Source: Mariniblastus sp.
GTDB lineage: Bacteria; Planctomycetota; Planctomycetia; Pirellulales; Pirellulaceae
NCBI GenBank assembly: GCA_011523945.1
Contig: WTFU01000048.1
Location: forward strand, 1 to 64,000
Length of the DNA: 64,000 nucleotides
Direction of reading: 5' to 3'
Below the pieces are notes generated by a model. That model saw only the letters and a program-made list of their open reading frames with translations. It made no database searches and had not been told where the DNA came from. The translations under genes were made by a program, and so were the position numbers. Of this stretch, positions 8,634 through 18,146 are shown piece by piece (positions within the stretch are counted from its first letter, which is position 1; each line of letters starts with the position of its first letter).

Positions 8634-9545
8634 TTAAGCTGCTCGACTGTTGGGCCGGTAAAACATCTTTGGATTTTCAGACTCAAATTTCTGTTTTGCC
8701 AAAAACATATTTTCCAGCATTGCCCGGCGACCCTTGCGAACGAACTGAACGCGCAATTTTCGCTTGGCCGTCTCAATTTTATTTAGTATTGAATGCCAAG
8801 CACGCTGGTTCAACTCCTGAGCCGTCAGCGGCTTCAAGCACTGATCAATAAATAGATCTTTTTCCTGCATAAATCCATGCAGTAATACCTTACTGGAATC
8901 CGCAACATCCCGACGCACTCGCCCCAACGTCGAAAATGAAATCTGTTGAGTGAATCGGGCTCGATTTAACTGTTTCGCATACTGATAAACAGCCATATCA
9001 AAAACGCCTTGGCGAGCTTCATCTGGCATTTGATTTGCGAAGTCCATTGAATAACAAGCCCCGCCATTAATGTGCGGATGCAAAATTAGCTTCCGCTTCT
9101 TCAGTAGGCGATGTTTGTAGACCTCAGGGACGAAACAGCCCATCATCACGGGCACTTCATCTCCCGAATACCATTCTTCTGACAAACGGTCGAGCCAATC
9201 CGGCTTCACGGGAGCCATGTCTGATTCCAACCACAAACTGAAACCATCATTTCCCTCATAATTTTGACTGATGTACTCCATGCAATCCCAGAACATCGCC
9301 CCCGGGCCCTCGGGATAACCAAAAATCTGGGTTGGACATGCAAACGCAATGGTGTTGCCCAATTCAGAAAACGCAGCGACAAGCTCCTCACTGGTTTCAG
9401 TACGGGGACTCGATGCAAGTAAGAAATCACACGATACGCTAGGTGTCGGAAATGACTTCATTCGCTCCGCAATCGCAAGATATCGATCTACTTCTTCCTG
9501 ACAAAAGTAAGGGAGTATTACAATGTGCTTCTTTTTTTTCTGCAT
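8634..9545 (-). CDS. Putative glycosyltransferase, GT-A like
   Basis: A 303-residue soluble protein with a short basic N-terminus (MQKKKKHIVILPYF). The layout suggests a GT-A fold. An N-terminal nucleotide-binding half is followed by SLWLESDMAPVKPDWLD near residue 110, where ESD resembles the metal-binding DxD of such enzymes, and then by a glycine-rich HINGGACYSM segment. The C-terminal 60 residues are basic and helical. It lies upstream of, and in the same direction as, the family 4 glycosyltransferase with a 50-base gap, so co-transcription is likely. The assignment rests on motif shape and context, not on a firmly recognised family. Confidence 0.6.
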   Translation of the reverse strand: MQKKKKHIVILPYFCQEEVDRYLAIAERMKSFPTPSVSCDFLLASSPRTETSEELVAAFSELGNTIAFACPTQIFGYPEGPGAMFWDCMEYISQNYEGNDGFSLWLESDMAPVKPDWLDRLSEEWYSGDEVPVMMGCFVPEVYKHRLLKKRKLILHPHINGGACYSMDFANQMPDEARQGVFDMAVYQYAKQLNRARFTQQISFSTLGRVRRDVADSSKVLLHGFMQEKDLFIDQCLKPLTAQELNQRAWHSILNKIETAKRKLRVQFVRKGRRAMLENMFLAKQKFESENPKMFYRPNSRAA

Positions 9546-9776
9546 AAAACTGGCAACTATCGAGGGGATGATTCGTTCGAAGCTATGTTCTATTTCATCT
9601 TCCGGAAAACAGTCAATTCCAATCGCAAGACGACCGCTAGCAGTCTTTTGTCATCGCTGTGATGCCGGTTATTTGCAGCACCATTTCCCTTCGTTTCTAA
9701 GCTGTTTGGAATTGACTTCCATTTGCCCCTCGAATTAGATTTACCAGAGAAGAGTGAGGAGACCGTTGAGAGCAAG

Positions 9777-11663
9777 ATGCTTTCAGAGAGCGCCGAAGGA
9801 ATCACCGTGGCTAATTTTTACCTAATCGACCACTCGCTGCGAAAACGAGGAGGACATCATTTTGATTATGTCCGCTGCCTCGCCGAGATATCCATAGAAA
9901 ATGGTTTCCATACTCAAATCGGTACCCACCTAGCCTTTGGAAAGTTACGTCAGAATGAGGAAAATGAACTGAGCCAACTCGGCACAGTCAAAAGCGTTTT
10001 CCGGGACACAACCTATCAGTCAGACAGCTATCTTTCGGGGTTACAGCATCTAACCCGCGGAAACGCCCACCAAATTTTGACCGATCCGCCTGCTGGTTTA
10101 AACCAGCGCGTTCGACATTCGTTTAAAAAGCATCGACATCACCGACGCAGAGAAAAGTTTGTTTGCCGATTTGCAATGGACTGCGAACGTTTCTTCGAGG
10201 GAATTATTCATCGCCCGGGAGACCACGCATTCCTTACGACCATCTCCGAATTAGAGTTAATGGGGCTGGCGGTTTACTTATCCAGTCATCCTGAGACTAC
10301 CAAGACCCAATGGCACCTCCAATTTCACTACAACCTTTTCGAGGGTCGAACCCCGGAATATGAATCACAGTCAAACGTTGCTAAAGCCGTCCGTGCGTGC
10401 TGTGTTGCCGCCCTCTCTCGGCTTTCAGCCCATTCGATCCATTTGTATACAACTTCCACCACGCTCGCAGACCAATACAACCAATTAGGCATAGGTCAGT
10501 TCGAATCGCTTCCGTATCCCGTCGCCCCTGCTTTTCGTGGGGTGTCTAAACCCACCTCAATTCTAATCAATCAAAATATTTCCGAGCCTCACCTGAAGTC
10601 TATCGTGCCGGCTCCGATTAAAATTACATGTCCCGGTGAGATGAGGCGTGAAAAAGGACAGGTTTCCTACCTACAGACTTTGATTAACAACATTTCGGAG
10701 GATCTCTTAGTGACGGGGTTAGCTGAAATTGCTGTCCAACGCCCGAAGAAAAAACTCCTCTCTACAAAACAGAAAATAGAACTCAATGCTCCGATAGTTC
10801 AGCGCAAGCATGCCGCTGCAAGCGCCTCCGTTAAATATTACTCGCATCCGCTGCCTGACCAGCAATACGTAGATCTCATTAAGAACAGCGACTGCGGTTT
10901 GCTGTTTTACGACAGTCGCGCCTATTTCAGCAGAAGGGCTGGTGTTTTAGGAGAACTACTCGCTTCCGGCAAACCGGTCATTGTCCCTGCCGGTAGCTGG
11001 CTTGCCGAACAAATATCAGAACCCATTTTCCAACACGGTGAACGATTAATCCGAGAATTTAAAACTGTCCGTACAATCGAAACTCGGGATTTCGAGTGGG
11101 CGACGGCTAACGTCCCACTTCCAGGGAATGTTCTCTCGTTTGATCAAGGCAAGCACCCTTTTGAATTCCAGCTCAACAAGCAAGCGGACGAGGATTTGAT
11201 GATACTCGAATTCGATTGGCATTGGCCGGAATCACCGGGGACTTTTTGTCGGATTGATTTTACACAACGTGACGACGCCGGAAATACGCTCCAGACGGCA
11301 AGTCGCGTGGTTGGTCATCGTAGAAACAACAAAAAATCAAATACAACCTTTTCACTCGCCCCCAACACGGCGGTTGTTGAATTTAGCTTGTCCAACGCAT
11401 TCCATGAATCGACAGCCAGTATCCGCCGCACCAAAATAAAGACGATCAAATTAGACGCCGCCCACCTGCCGCAACCCGTCGGAGCAGTTGGGGTCATTGC
11501 GTCTGATGAAACGGATCTCGCTAGTTGCGTCCGGGAAATGGTGACGCACTTCGACCACTCCGCGATACAGCCATGCAATTTTCTGAACCCTGGCGAGCCC
11601 GACACGAACCGCAGGCGACTCTGGACTTTCTCGTTGGCACCTACCAACAACACAATTCGGTGA
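9777..11663 (+). CDS. Glycosyltransferase-like protein with beta-rich C-terminal insertion
   Basis: A 628-residue protein. The N-terminal half begins with NFYLIDHSLRKRGGHHFDY, a glycine-rich opening like family 4 transferases. Around residues 375-410 the segment LLFYDSRAYFSRRAGVLGELLASGKPVIV resembles the donor-binding end of that fold. Between about residues 447 and 555 there is a stretch of alternating hydrophobic residues that reads as a beta-sandwich, after which GAVGVIASDETDLASCVREM resumes a transferase-like ending. The start is probably the ATG at 9777; an in-frame TTG at 9723 is open but has no better site. It lies divergent from the other two transferases and upstream of galE. Confidence 0.6.
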   Translation: MLSESAEGITVANFYLIDHSLRKRGGHHFDYVRCLAEISIENGFHTQIGTHLAFGKLRQNEENELSQLGTVKSVFRDTTYQSDSYLSGLQHLTRGNAHQILTDPPAGLNQRVRHSFKKHRHHRRREKFVCRFAMDCERFFEGIIHRPGDHAFLTTISELELMGLAVYLSSHPETTKTQWHLQFHYNLFEGRTPEYESQSNVAKAVRACCVAALSRLSAHSIHLYTTSTTLADQYNQLGIGQFESLPYPVAPAFRGVSKPTSILINQNISEPHLKSIVPAPIKITCPGEMRREKGQVSYLQTLINNISEDLLVTGLAEIAVQRPKKKLLSTKQKIELNAPIVQRKHAAASASVKYYSHPLPDQQYVDLIKNSDCGLLFYDSRAYFSRRAGVLGELLASGKPVIVPAGSWLAEQISEPIFQHGERLIREFKTVRTIETRDFEWATANVPLPGNVLSFDQGKHPFEFQLNKQADEDLMILEFDWHWPESPGTFCRIDFTQRDDAGNTLQTASRVVGHRRNNKKSNTTFSLAPNTAVVEFSLSNAFHESTASIRRTKIKTIKLDAAHLPQPVGAVGVIASDETDLASCVREMVTHFDHSAIQPCNFLNPGEPDTNRRRLWTFSLAPTNNTIR

Positions 11664-11764
11664 CACGCCAATTCGCCTAAAACGACCGACCGCCGCTTTC
11701 CAACATAAACTCATCCAACCCACCGCGACACGACCTAACAACCACTACGGAACCTAACAGCTCG

Positions 11765-12757
11765 ATGAATATTTTAGTGATTGGCGGCGCAGGTTATATT
11801 GGCTCTCACATGGTTCGACAACTCGATCGAGCTGGTCATAACGTCATCGTCTTGGATAATTTGTCGACAGGTTTTTCTGAAGCTGTAACGGCAGGGCAGT
11901 TGATCATCGGGGATATGCAAGATCGTGCTCTGGTCCAACGAATACTGGGTGACCACCAGATTGAATCCGTAATGCACTTTGCGGCATGTGCCTTGGTCGG
12001 CGAATCCGTAGTTGAGCCGGCGAAGTACTATCAGAATAACGTCCTCGCCACCCTCGAATTGCTTGAAGCAATGCGGCATTGCGACGTCAAGAAAATAGTA
12101 TTTTCAAGTACCTGCGCGACCTACGGCCAACCCCGAATGGTCCCTATCACTGAAAATGAAAAACAGGAACCGGTCAATCCGTATGGGTTTACCAAACTAG
12201 TGATCGAGCGGGCTCTCGAGGACTATTCCCATGCCTACGGATTAAATTTCGCGGCCCTGCGGTACTTCAACGCGGCAGGCGCTTCGCCAGAGGGTGACAT
12301 CGGCGAGGACCACCAACCCGAATCACACCTCATCCCAATTGTGCTTCAAGTCGCCCTTGGCCAAAGAGAGAAAATCACTATTTTTGGAGACGACTGGGAA
12401 ACGCCCGATGGTACCTGTATTCGCGACTACATCCATGTTGATGACTTATGTACGGCACACTTACTTGCGCTCGAACGTCTCGACACGGGGGGCAACCTAA
12501 AACTAAACCTGGGGACAGGCAATGGCTACAGTGTGCGGCAAATCATCGAGTCCTGTCGCGAAGTTACGGACTGCGACATTGCAGAGGTCGTTGGCGAACG
12601 CCGACCCGGCGACCCTCCAAAACTGATTGCAGACCCATCTCTTGCGAACAATTTACTCGGCTGGGCGCCGGAATATCGATCGCCTAAAGCCATCATTGAA
12701 ACTGCGTGGGCGTGGCACAAGTCACACCCCAACGGATACGAAAGCGATTTCAAATAA
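11765..12757 (+). CDS. galE: UDP-glucose 4-epimerase
   Basis: A 330-residue short-chain dehydrogenase-fold enzyme that interconverts UDP-glucose and UDP-galactose using bound NAD. Visible features are the Rossmann motif GGAGYIGSHM at the N-terminus, an SSTCATYG catalytic serine/threonine region, the catalytic NPYGFTK (Tyr-x3-Lys), the RYFNAAGA segment, and CIRDYIHVDDL and GERRPGDPPKL near the end, all GalE hallmarks. The length is normal. It sits 100 bases after the glycosyltransferase-like gene, consistent with supply of UDP-galactose for the local glycan genes. Confidence 0.96.
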   Translation: MNILVIGGAGYIGSHMVRQLDRAGHNVIVLDNLSTGFSEAVTAGQLIIGDMQDRALVQRILGDHQIESVMHFAACALVGESVVEPAKYYQNNVLATLELLEAMRHCDVKKIVFSSTCATYGQPRMVPITENEKQEPVNPYGFTKLVIERALEDYSHAYGLNFAALRYFNAAGASPEGDIGEDHQPESHLIPIVLQVALGQREKITIFGDDWETPDGTCIRDYIHVDDLCTAHLLALERLDTGGNLKLNLGTGNGYSVRQIIESCREVTDCDIAEVVGERRPGDPPKLIADPSLANNLLGWAPEYRSPKAIIETAWAWHKSHPNGYESDFK

Positions 12758-12812
12758 TACAGCTGGAACGCCATCGAGATCAGCAACGCTCAATCCGTTC
12801 GCCTAAGAAATC

Positions 12813-13880
12813 TTAACCAAGCAACCAGAATGCACCGGCTAAAATAAGAACGCCGATTAAGATTGCGATAACATTTTGGATCATTCGGCGACGACTTTTT
12901 TCTTTGTCGCTACTTGCTACCAACGATACCTGCTCGCCAGCATGGCTAACCCGAACAACTCGGTTGTCCACTTGCTTTGTTCCACCGTCGCCATCCGGCA
13001 GCAAAACCTTAAATTCGCTTTCCTCGCGACTCATTTTCAAACGCGAAGGATCAAGAACATCGAATCGCGGCGGGAGCAAATGCTCAATTGATACTCGCGT
13101 ATCTTCTTTTTCCAGTACGGCAACCACTGGCGAGGTATCCAGCGGCACCGCACCACCCTGCACGTCTACCTCGGACGCGAGACCATCAAGTTCCGCTCCA
13201 AGATGTTCATTCGTTACGGTATCAGCAACCGTCGAGACATTTTTATCTAAATATTCTTTTGAAGGCGGTTCGCTCCGAGCAAGATCAACCGAATGGGTTT
13301 TCGCGACGCGTTTCTTTTTGGGTGGAACCAGGTCTGAACTTCCGACAGTTGCGTTATCATTCTCCTTACCAGATTTTCTAGGTGGCGAAGGAACATTTTC
13401 GTCAGGCAGTTTCCCGGGTTCCGCTCGATGCTGAGTTTCCGCCGGTGAATCCTCGACTTCATCACCGCCCTCAATTGGCTTTATTTTCGAAACTTTTTTT
13501 CGATATTTCGCCTTCGAAGACTTAACCCTGGAACTCGACTTCCAACGAGTCTTTTTGCTCTTAATCTTAAAATCAGGTTCAGGAGACGATGGAACCGATT
13601 CTTTTTCGCTGCCATCTGCTCCAATTTCAACAGTAGCTTGGCAGTGAGGACAGCCGACTGTCTGACCAAACATGCCGGGCGTAATGCCAAACTGCCCCGA
13701 GCAAGTGCCACAGGTTTGAACCTGCTGTGGCTGAGCAACCTCTTGCGGCTGAGCAAAAATGTCAGCGGGAATTTCGATCGGCTGCGCGCACGATGGACAG
13801 GCAACCACCTGCCCCGCTTGCGTTTCCGCAACCTGAAACGGTTGTTGACAAATCGGACACCCTAAAGCCTGGAGTTTCAT
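12813..13880 (-). CDS. Tail-anchored protein with two zinc ribbons
   Basis: A 355-residue protein. The first 90 residues hold two zinc-ribbon units, each a pair of CxxC motifs (CPICQ/CPSCA and CGTCS/CPHCQ), separated by Gln/Pro-rich linkers. These resemble the MJ0042-type ribbons often found in planctomycete proteins. A long Lys/Ser/Glu-rich, probably disordered, middle follows (about 100-270). The C-terminus ends in RRRMIQNVIAILIGVLILAG, a single membrane segment with basic residues before it, so the ribbons are likely cytoplasmic. The function is not recognised. It is convergent with galE. Confidence 0.75.
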   Translation of the reverse strand: MKLQALGCPICQQPFQVAETQAGQVVACPSCAQPIEIPADIFAQPQEVAQPQQVQTCGTCSGQFGITPGMFGQTVGCPHCQATVEIGADGSEKESVPSSPEPDFKIKSKKTRWKSSSRVKSSKAKYRKKVSKIKPIEGGDEVEDSPAETQHRAEPGKLPDENVPSPPRKSGKENDNATVGSSDLVPPKKKRVAKTHSVDLARSEPPSKEYLDKNVSTVADTVTNEHLGAELDGLASEVDVQGGAVPLDTSPVVAVLEKEDTRVSIEHLLPPRFDVLDPSRLKMSREESEFKVLLPDGDGGTKQVDNRVVRVSHAGEQVSLVASSDKEKSRRRMIQNVIAILIGVLILAGAFWLLG

Positions 13881-14006
13881 ATCTCGAAGTCCGCTAAAAT
13901 CTCAACCACTGAACGCCTTCATCTTAACAGTTACATCGGCGATTACGAAAACCAGAATGACCGGTTGACTCAATCGAAGGGAAAATAATCCCTCGAAAAT
14001 TCAGAT

Positions 14007-14636
14007 TCAATGCAATGTATTAAAAATCCGGTCACCAGCATCCCCGAGCCCCGGCACAATAAAATTGTCTTCATTTAACGCTTGGTCGATAACACAGGCA
14101 TGAATTTCGACGTTTGGAAACTCATCGTTAACTTTTTGAATGCCTTCAGGTGCCGCAATAATTGAGAGAAGTTTAATGTTGGAAACGCCCCAGTCCCGCA
14201 TTTGCTCACATGCAAGTGTCGCAGATCCGCCCGTGGCCAACATTGGATCTAAAACCAGCGCAACATCCACCGGAGCAGAAGCCGGCAATTTGCTGTAATA
14301 ATGCACTGGCATTGCTGTCTGCTCATCTCGATAAAGCCCCAAATGCCAAACCTCCGCTTCGGGAATCAAGCCTAAAACAGGCTCCACCATGGAGATCCCC
14401 GCCCGCATAATTGGAATCAAACCGACTCGACCTGAAATCGCTGCTCCTTGCATGCCCTGAATTGGTGTTTCGATTTGGTTCGCCGAAGTTGGGAAATCGG
14501 CCGAGGCGAAATAAGCTAAAATCTTTGATAATTCAGCGACCGATTGACGGAACACCGCTGGAGGGGTTTGCTTTTTCCTCAAATTCGTCAGATGACAATC
14601 GACTAGCGGATGATCAAGCACTCGGGTCTTACTCAT
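14007..14636 (-). CDS. upp: Uracil phosphoribosyltransferase
   Basis: A 209-residue cytoplasmic enzyme that makes UMP from uracil and PRPP in pyrimidine salvage. The N-terminal HPLVDCHLTNLRKKQTPP, the central IPIMRAGISM, the PRPP-binding DPMLATGGSA and the C-terminal IVPGLGDAGDRIFNT are all diagnostic. The length is as expected (about 208). The ATG at 14636 lies close to, and divergent from, the signal-peptidase-like gene. Confidence 0.96.
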   Translation of the reverse strand: MSKTRVLDHPLVDCHLTNLRKKQTPPAVFRQSVAELSKILAYFASADFPTSANQIETPIQGMQGAAISGRVGLIPIMRAGISMVEPVLGLIPEAEVWHLGLYRDEQTAMPVHYYSKLPASAPVDVALVLDPMLATGGSATLACEQMRDWGVSNIKLLSIIAAPEGIQKVNDEFPNVEIHACVIDQALNEDNFIVPGLGDAGDRIFNTLH

Positions 14637-14835
14637 TACGATGTTCCGATACTACGACTCGCTGATACAAAAATTTCCACCTAGAATCATAGTCCGAGAC
14701 CGACGATACTTAAACCCGCCCAGCCAGACCTGCTCAGTTAAGTCTCCCGATTGGCAAACACATTTCCAAACCTTACCCGTAAGCGACCCACTGCCGCTAG
14801 CCCTACGTAGAAACGAAGATCAAACTAGGAACTTA

Positions 14836-16113
14836 ATGCGAAATTTCGCCACCTCAATCCCGAAGATAGCTATCCTGATCGCCTTCCTAACTGGCGTCAT
14901 AGGCTGCAACCCTCCACCGCCTCGGTTGGGGAAAATTGTCGGCAGTTCCATGAGCCCCACTTTACGTGGCTCTCACTATTCCATCGACTGCCCCGAGTGT
15001 GGAATTCAATTTAGTTGCGACCTTGTTCAGGCTAACGAGCGAGCAACCGTTATTTGCCCCAACTGCGGTAGCGCTGCCGATCGAGAATACTGGACTCCGA
15101 TTGACGCAGATCCTGTATCGATCATACCTGAGTCAAAAATAAAGAGATGGGACATCATTGCGTTCAAGCGTGAACGTTCATCCGGAATGAATCCGGAATA
15201 TGAATTGATGACGAAGCGAGTTGTCGGCCTGCCCGGAGAAGCAATTCAATTCAAGAATGGAAATGTATTTGCGAACCAGGTTCTAATAAGCAAACCGCTC
15301 GAAATTCAAAAACAAATGCGTATCCTTGTTTGCGACTCAAAACACCAAGCAACTCACTCAAGGAATTGGATTCTAAGCCCTGAAAATCCGTGGGAGTCTG
15401 TCAACGGAATTTTTCAAATGCAATCTCCACCAGACGAAAATAAATTCACCTGGTTTGATTTCCATTTTCAAAAAAACTACTTTCAAACCAAAACTAGCCC
15501 CGACCAACCAGCTTGCGAAGATTATTACGGATACAATCAATCGCTTAGCCGGAAATTGAACCGGACTGATGAAGTTTTCGTAGAGCTAAACGCGGCGATT
15601 CAGAATGGAAGTCTTGGCTGGCGATTTGGAAATCAGGATGAACTGTATGAGTTTCGCATCAACCCGGCTTCGTCCAAATTTCAGATCTTTGTCGGGAAAC
15701 CCGGGGAGACTCCACAATCCATACTTTACGAAACAGAAATTTTACTCGACTTAAAGTCTTTGCAATCGACGAAGATTGAATTTTCCTCGTTCGATCGAGT
15801 CTTGCGAGTTATTGTCAACGGCACGGAACTCTGGGTCTACCGCCGTGATTCCATCAATTCTCCGGTAACTCAAACGCTGCTTTCATTCGGAGCAAGCAGC
15901 GACGGAGTAAAATTCAAACAAATTCGAATCTGGAGAGATATATATTATTTCGATTCCGACGCGGCTATCGAAACTCCCAACGCTTCCGGAGATTCCTCAA
16001 ACACTGGTATTTTCGTGATTGGCGATAATGTACCTCTGTCTCGCGATAGTCGACATTGGGATTCACCCGGTGTCGCCATCGATAGCATTCAGGGGAAGGT
16101 GATTTTTGAATAA
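14836..16113 (+). CDS. Signal peptidase I-like lipoprotein with zinc ribbon and beta-rich insertion
   Basis: A 425-residue S26 family protein. The N-terminus is hydrophobic and ends in VIGC (Cys24), a plausible lipobox. The catalytic Ser38 lies in GSSMSPTL and the catalytic Lys127 in TKRVVGLPGE. The closing GDNVPLSRDSRHW motif lies near residue 395. Between Ser and Lys there is a zinc ribbon (Cys52, Cys55, Cys74, Cys77). Between the Lys motif and the GDN motif, about 200 residues (175-375) look like a LamG or concanavalin-type beta-sandwich. I chose ATG 14836 because it gives a proper export signal; the upstream frame is Arg/Pro-rich with no signal. It is followed by a longer paralogue. It may process a special substrate set. 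Confidence 0.75.
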   Translation: MRNFATSIPKIAILIAFLTGVIGCNPPPPRLGKIVGSSMSPTLRGSHYSIDCPECGIQFSCDLVQANERATVICPNCGSAADREYWTPIDADPVSIIPESKIKRWDIIAFKRERSSGMNPEYELMTKRVVGLPGEAIQFKNGNVFANQVLISKPLEIQKQMRILVCDSKHQATHSRNWILSPENPWESVNGIFQMQSPPDENKFTWFDFHFQKNYFQTKTSPDQPACEDYYGYNQSLSRKLNRTDEVFVELNAAIQNGSLGWRFGNQDELYEFRINPASSKFQIFVGKPGETPQSILYETEILLDLKSLQSTKIEFSSFDRVLRVIVNGTELWVYRRDSINSPVTQTLLSFGASSDGVKFKQIRIWRDIYYFDSDAAIETPNASGDSSNTGIFVIGDNVPLSRDSRHWDSPGVAIDSIQGKVIFE

Positions 16114-16218
16114 ATCTACGGATTTTGATCCTCCCATCAACGTAGGCTTAAATCAAGATTAAGGTTACAATCGACTTTTTAAACGTATTATCAAACGAGT
16201 CAAATACTGCGGAACTCC

Positions 16219-18045
16219 ATGAGCCGACGACCGAAACGAACGAACTCTTTCCCGGATCGAAAACGGGCGAAGATGCCCCCGATTAAGGAGACCATTGTCG
16301 CCGACGAACCATCACGCGGTGTTTTCGGATTCATGCGTGACTTCGGCGTCCGTGAGACGATTGAGTCAATTATTGTTGCCATCGTTCTGGCGTTAATGTT
16401 TCGAGCTTACGAAGCTGAAGCATTTATTATTCCGACCGGCTCCATGGCGCCCTCCCTGCAGGGCCAGCACATGGACCTTGAGTGCCAAAACTGCAAATTG
16501 CGGTACCGCTCCGGCGCAAGTAAAGAAAATTCAGAGACGAATCCCAAACAGTTCGTCGACAGCACTTACTGCCCAATTTGTCAGTACAAAACCAAAGTTT
16601 ACAACACGAAAGATCCGGACCATAAGTCGAACAATGGCGATCGAATTTTAGTCAACAAGTTTGTTTATGATTTCAGCGAGCCGGAACGATACGACGTTAT
16701 TGTTTTCAAAAACCCAAACGACGGCAAACAGAATTACATCAAACGACTGATCGGGCTGCCCGGCGACAATCTCCTCATCGAAAATGGCGACATCTATGTC
16801 ATGGAGGAGACTGAGGAAGGGTACGAAAAATCAATCACTCGCAAACCGCCCGAAAAGCTAAAGAATGTCCTCCAGGCCGTAGACGACACCAACCATATTG
16901 GTGAACTGCTCAATGATATTAAGTGGCCTTCGCGCTGGCAGGCCTTCGACGGCTCGAATCAGTGGACTCTGGATACCACCGGAGACAATCCCGTCTTCCG
17001 CGCAAGCGCTCAACCGGATGCACACTGGCTTCGTTATCGCCACTATCAACCCTTTAAAAACGAATGGAGCACCATCAGTTCCGGTTTATTGCCGACACGC
17101 TTTCGAAATAATCAACTGCCACCGGGCAGACTCATTGGTGACCAGTATGGTTACAACGACGGTGTTTACCAAAACAACGAAGCACTCGTCAGCACGCAAA
17201 ACCTAGGATTGCACTGGGTCGGCGATCTTGGACTTGAATTTTGGGTTGACATCAAATCCTCCGAAGGCACGCTGATGTTCGATGTCGTGGAGGGAGGTGT
17301 GCATTTTGTCTGTGAAATTGACATTGCCACCGGCAAAGCCACTTTGAAAGCCCAAGACAAAGCGTCCGAATCGAAGGTCACATTTCGAGACGCGAATGGA
17401 ACACCAGTCGAGTCGCCATCTGGTAAAACGAGTATTAACGGTTCAGGCGCTCACCACATTATGTACGTAAATGCCGATGACCGTCTGAATCTTTGGATCG
17501 ATAATCAATACGTCGAATTTGATGCAGCTAACTTTACGAGGGATGGAATTCCTGTTCCCACCTATTCCTCAGAGGACGCGGGAGATGCTGAACCGGCCGG
17601 GATCGCTGCAAGAAATGCAGAGGTTGCAATTACTCGAATTAAAGTTCTTCGCGACCTGTATTACACCTCGGTAAAAGGGCAGGGGCCGCTTGGCAGTCAG
17701 GTTTCGACCGAGAACGAAACTGGAGAAAGCATTTCGATAATCGAAGCGTATCACCACGATCCGGAATCGTGGAGTTCTGACGGAGCCAAAGAATTTTTCA
17801 CCGCTAAAAAAGGGCAAACGGAGCCAATGTTTCGCCTCGAAAAAGGGAAAACGCGAGATAAAGACCAATTCCTTCCTATGGGAGACAATAGCCCTCGCAG
17901 CCTTGACGGCCGTGTTTGGGATGGAGAAAAATACGTCGAGCGTGATATGCTTATTGGTCGTGCGATGCTGATTTACTGGCCGCATACGCTAAATAAACCG
18001 GTTAAGTATTTCCCCAACTTCAGTCGCATGGGATTTATTAAATAA
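16219..18045 (+). CDS. lepB: Signal peptidase I with zinc ribbon and large insertion
   Basis: A 608-residue membrane protease that removes signal peptides on the outer side of the inner membrane. One membrane helix (about 49-62) precedes IPTGSMAPSL with nucleophile Ser75. The general base Lys175 lies in IKRLIGLPGDN, and MGDNSPRSLDGRVW lies near residue 552. A zinc ribbon (Cys89, Cys92, Cys118, Cys121) follows the serine, and a beta-rich insertion of about 250 residues (238-485) comes after the Lys motif. Typical bacterial enzymes have 180-320 residues. The insertion is similar in layout to that in the paralogue just upstream, so the two arose by duplication. It is likely the main LepB unless another exists elsewhere. 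Confidence 0.88.
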   Translation: MSRRPKRTNSFPDRKRAKMPPIKETIVADEPSRGVFGFMRDFGVRETIESIIVAIVLALMFRAYEAEAFIIPTGSMAPSLQGQHMDLECQNCKLRYRSGASKENSETNPKQFVDSTYCPICQYKTKVYNTKDPDHKSNNGDRILVNKFVYDFSEPERYDVIVFKNPNDGKQNYIKRLIGLPGDNLLIENGDIYVMEETEEGYEKSITRKPPEKLKNVLQAVDDTNHIGELLNDIKWPSRWQAFDGSNQWTLDTTGDNPVFRASAQPDAHWLRYRHYQPFKNEWSTISSGLLPTRFRNNQLPPGRLIGDQYGYNDGVYQNNEALVSTQNLGLHWVGDLGLEFWVDIKSSEGTLMFDVVEGGVHFVCEIDIATGKATLKAQDKASESKVTFRDANGTPVESPSGKTSINGSGAHHIMYVNADDRLNLWIDNQYVEFDAANFTRDGIPVPTYSSEDAGDAEPAGIAARNAEVAITRIKVLRDLYYTSVKGQGPLGSQVSTENETGESISIIEAYHHDPESWSSDGAKEFFTAKKGQTEPMFRLEKGKTRDKDQFLPMGDNSPRSLDGRVWDGEKYVERDMLIGRAMLIYWPHTLNKPVKYFPNFSRMGFIK

Positions 18046-18146
18046 ATCAGAATCAATGCCCGGCGGAGCTGAAACGCAAATCGCCAACGTCATTCACTTT
18101 TACTCATCGGCAGCCAACCCGACCCTAATGTTCACGGAGGAACGAA

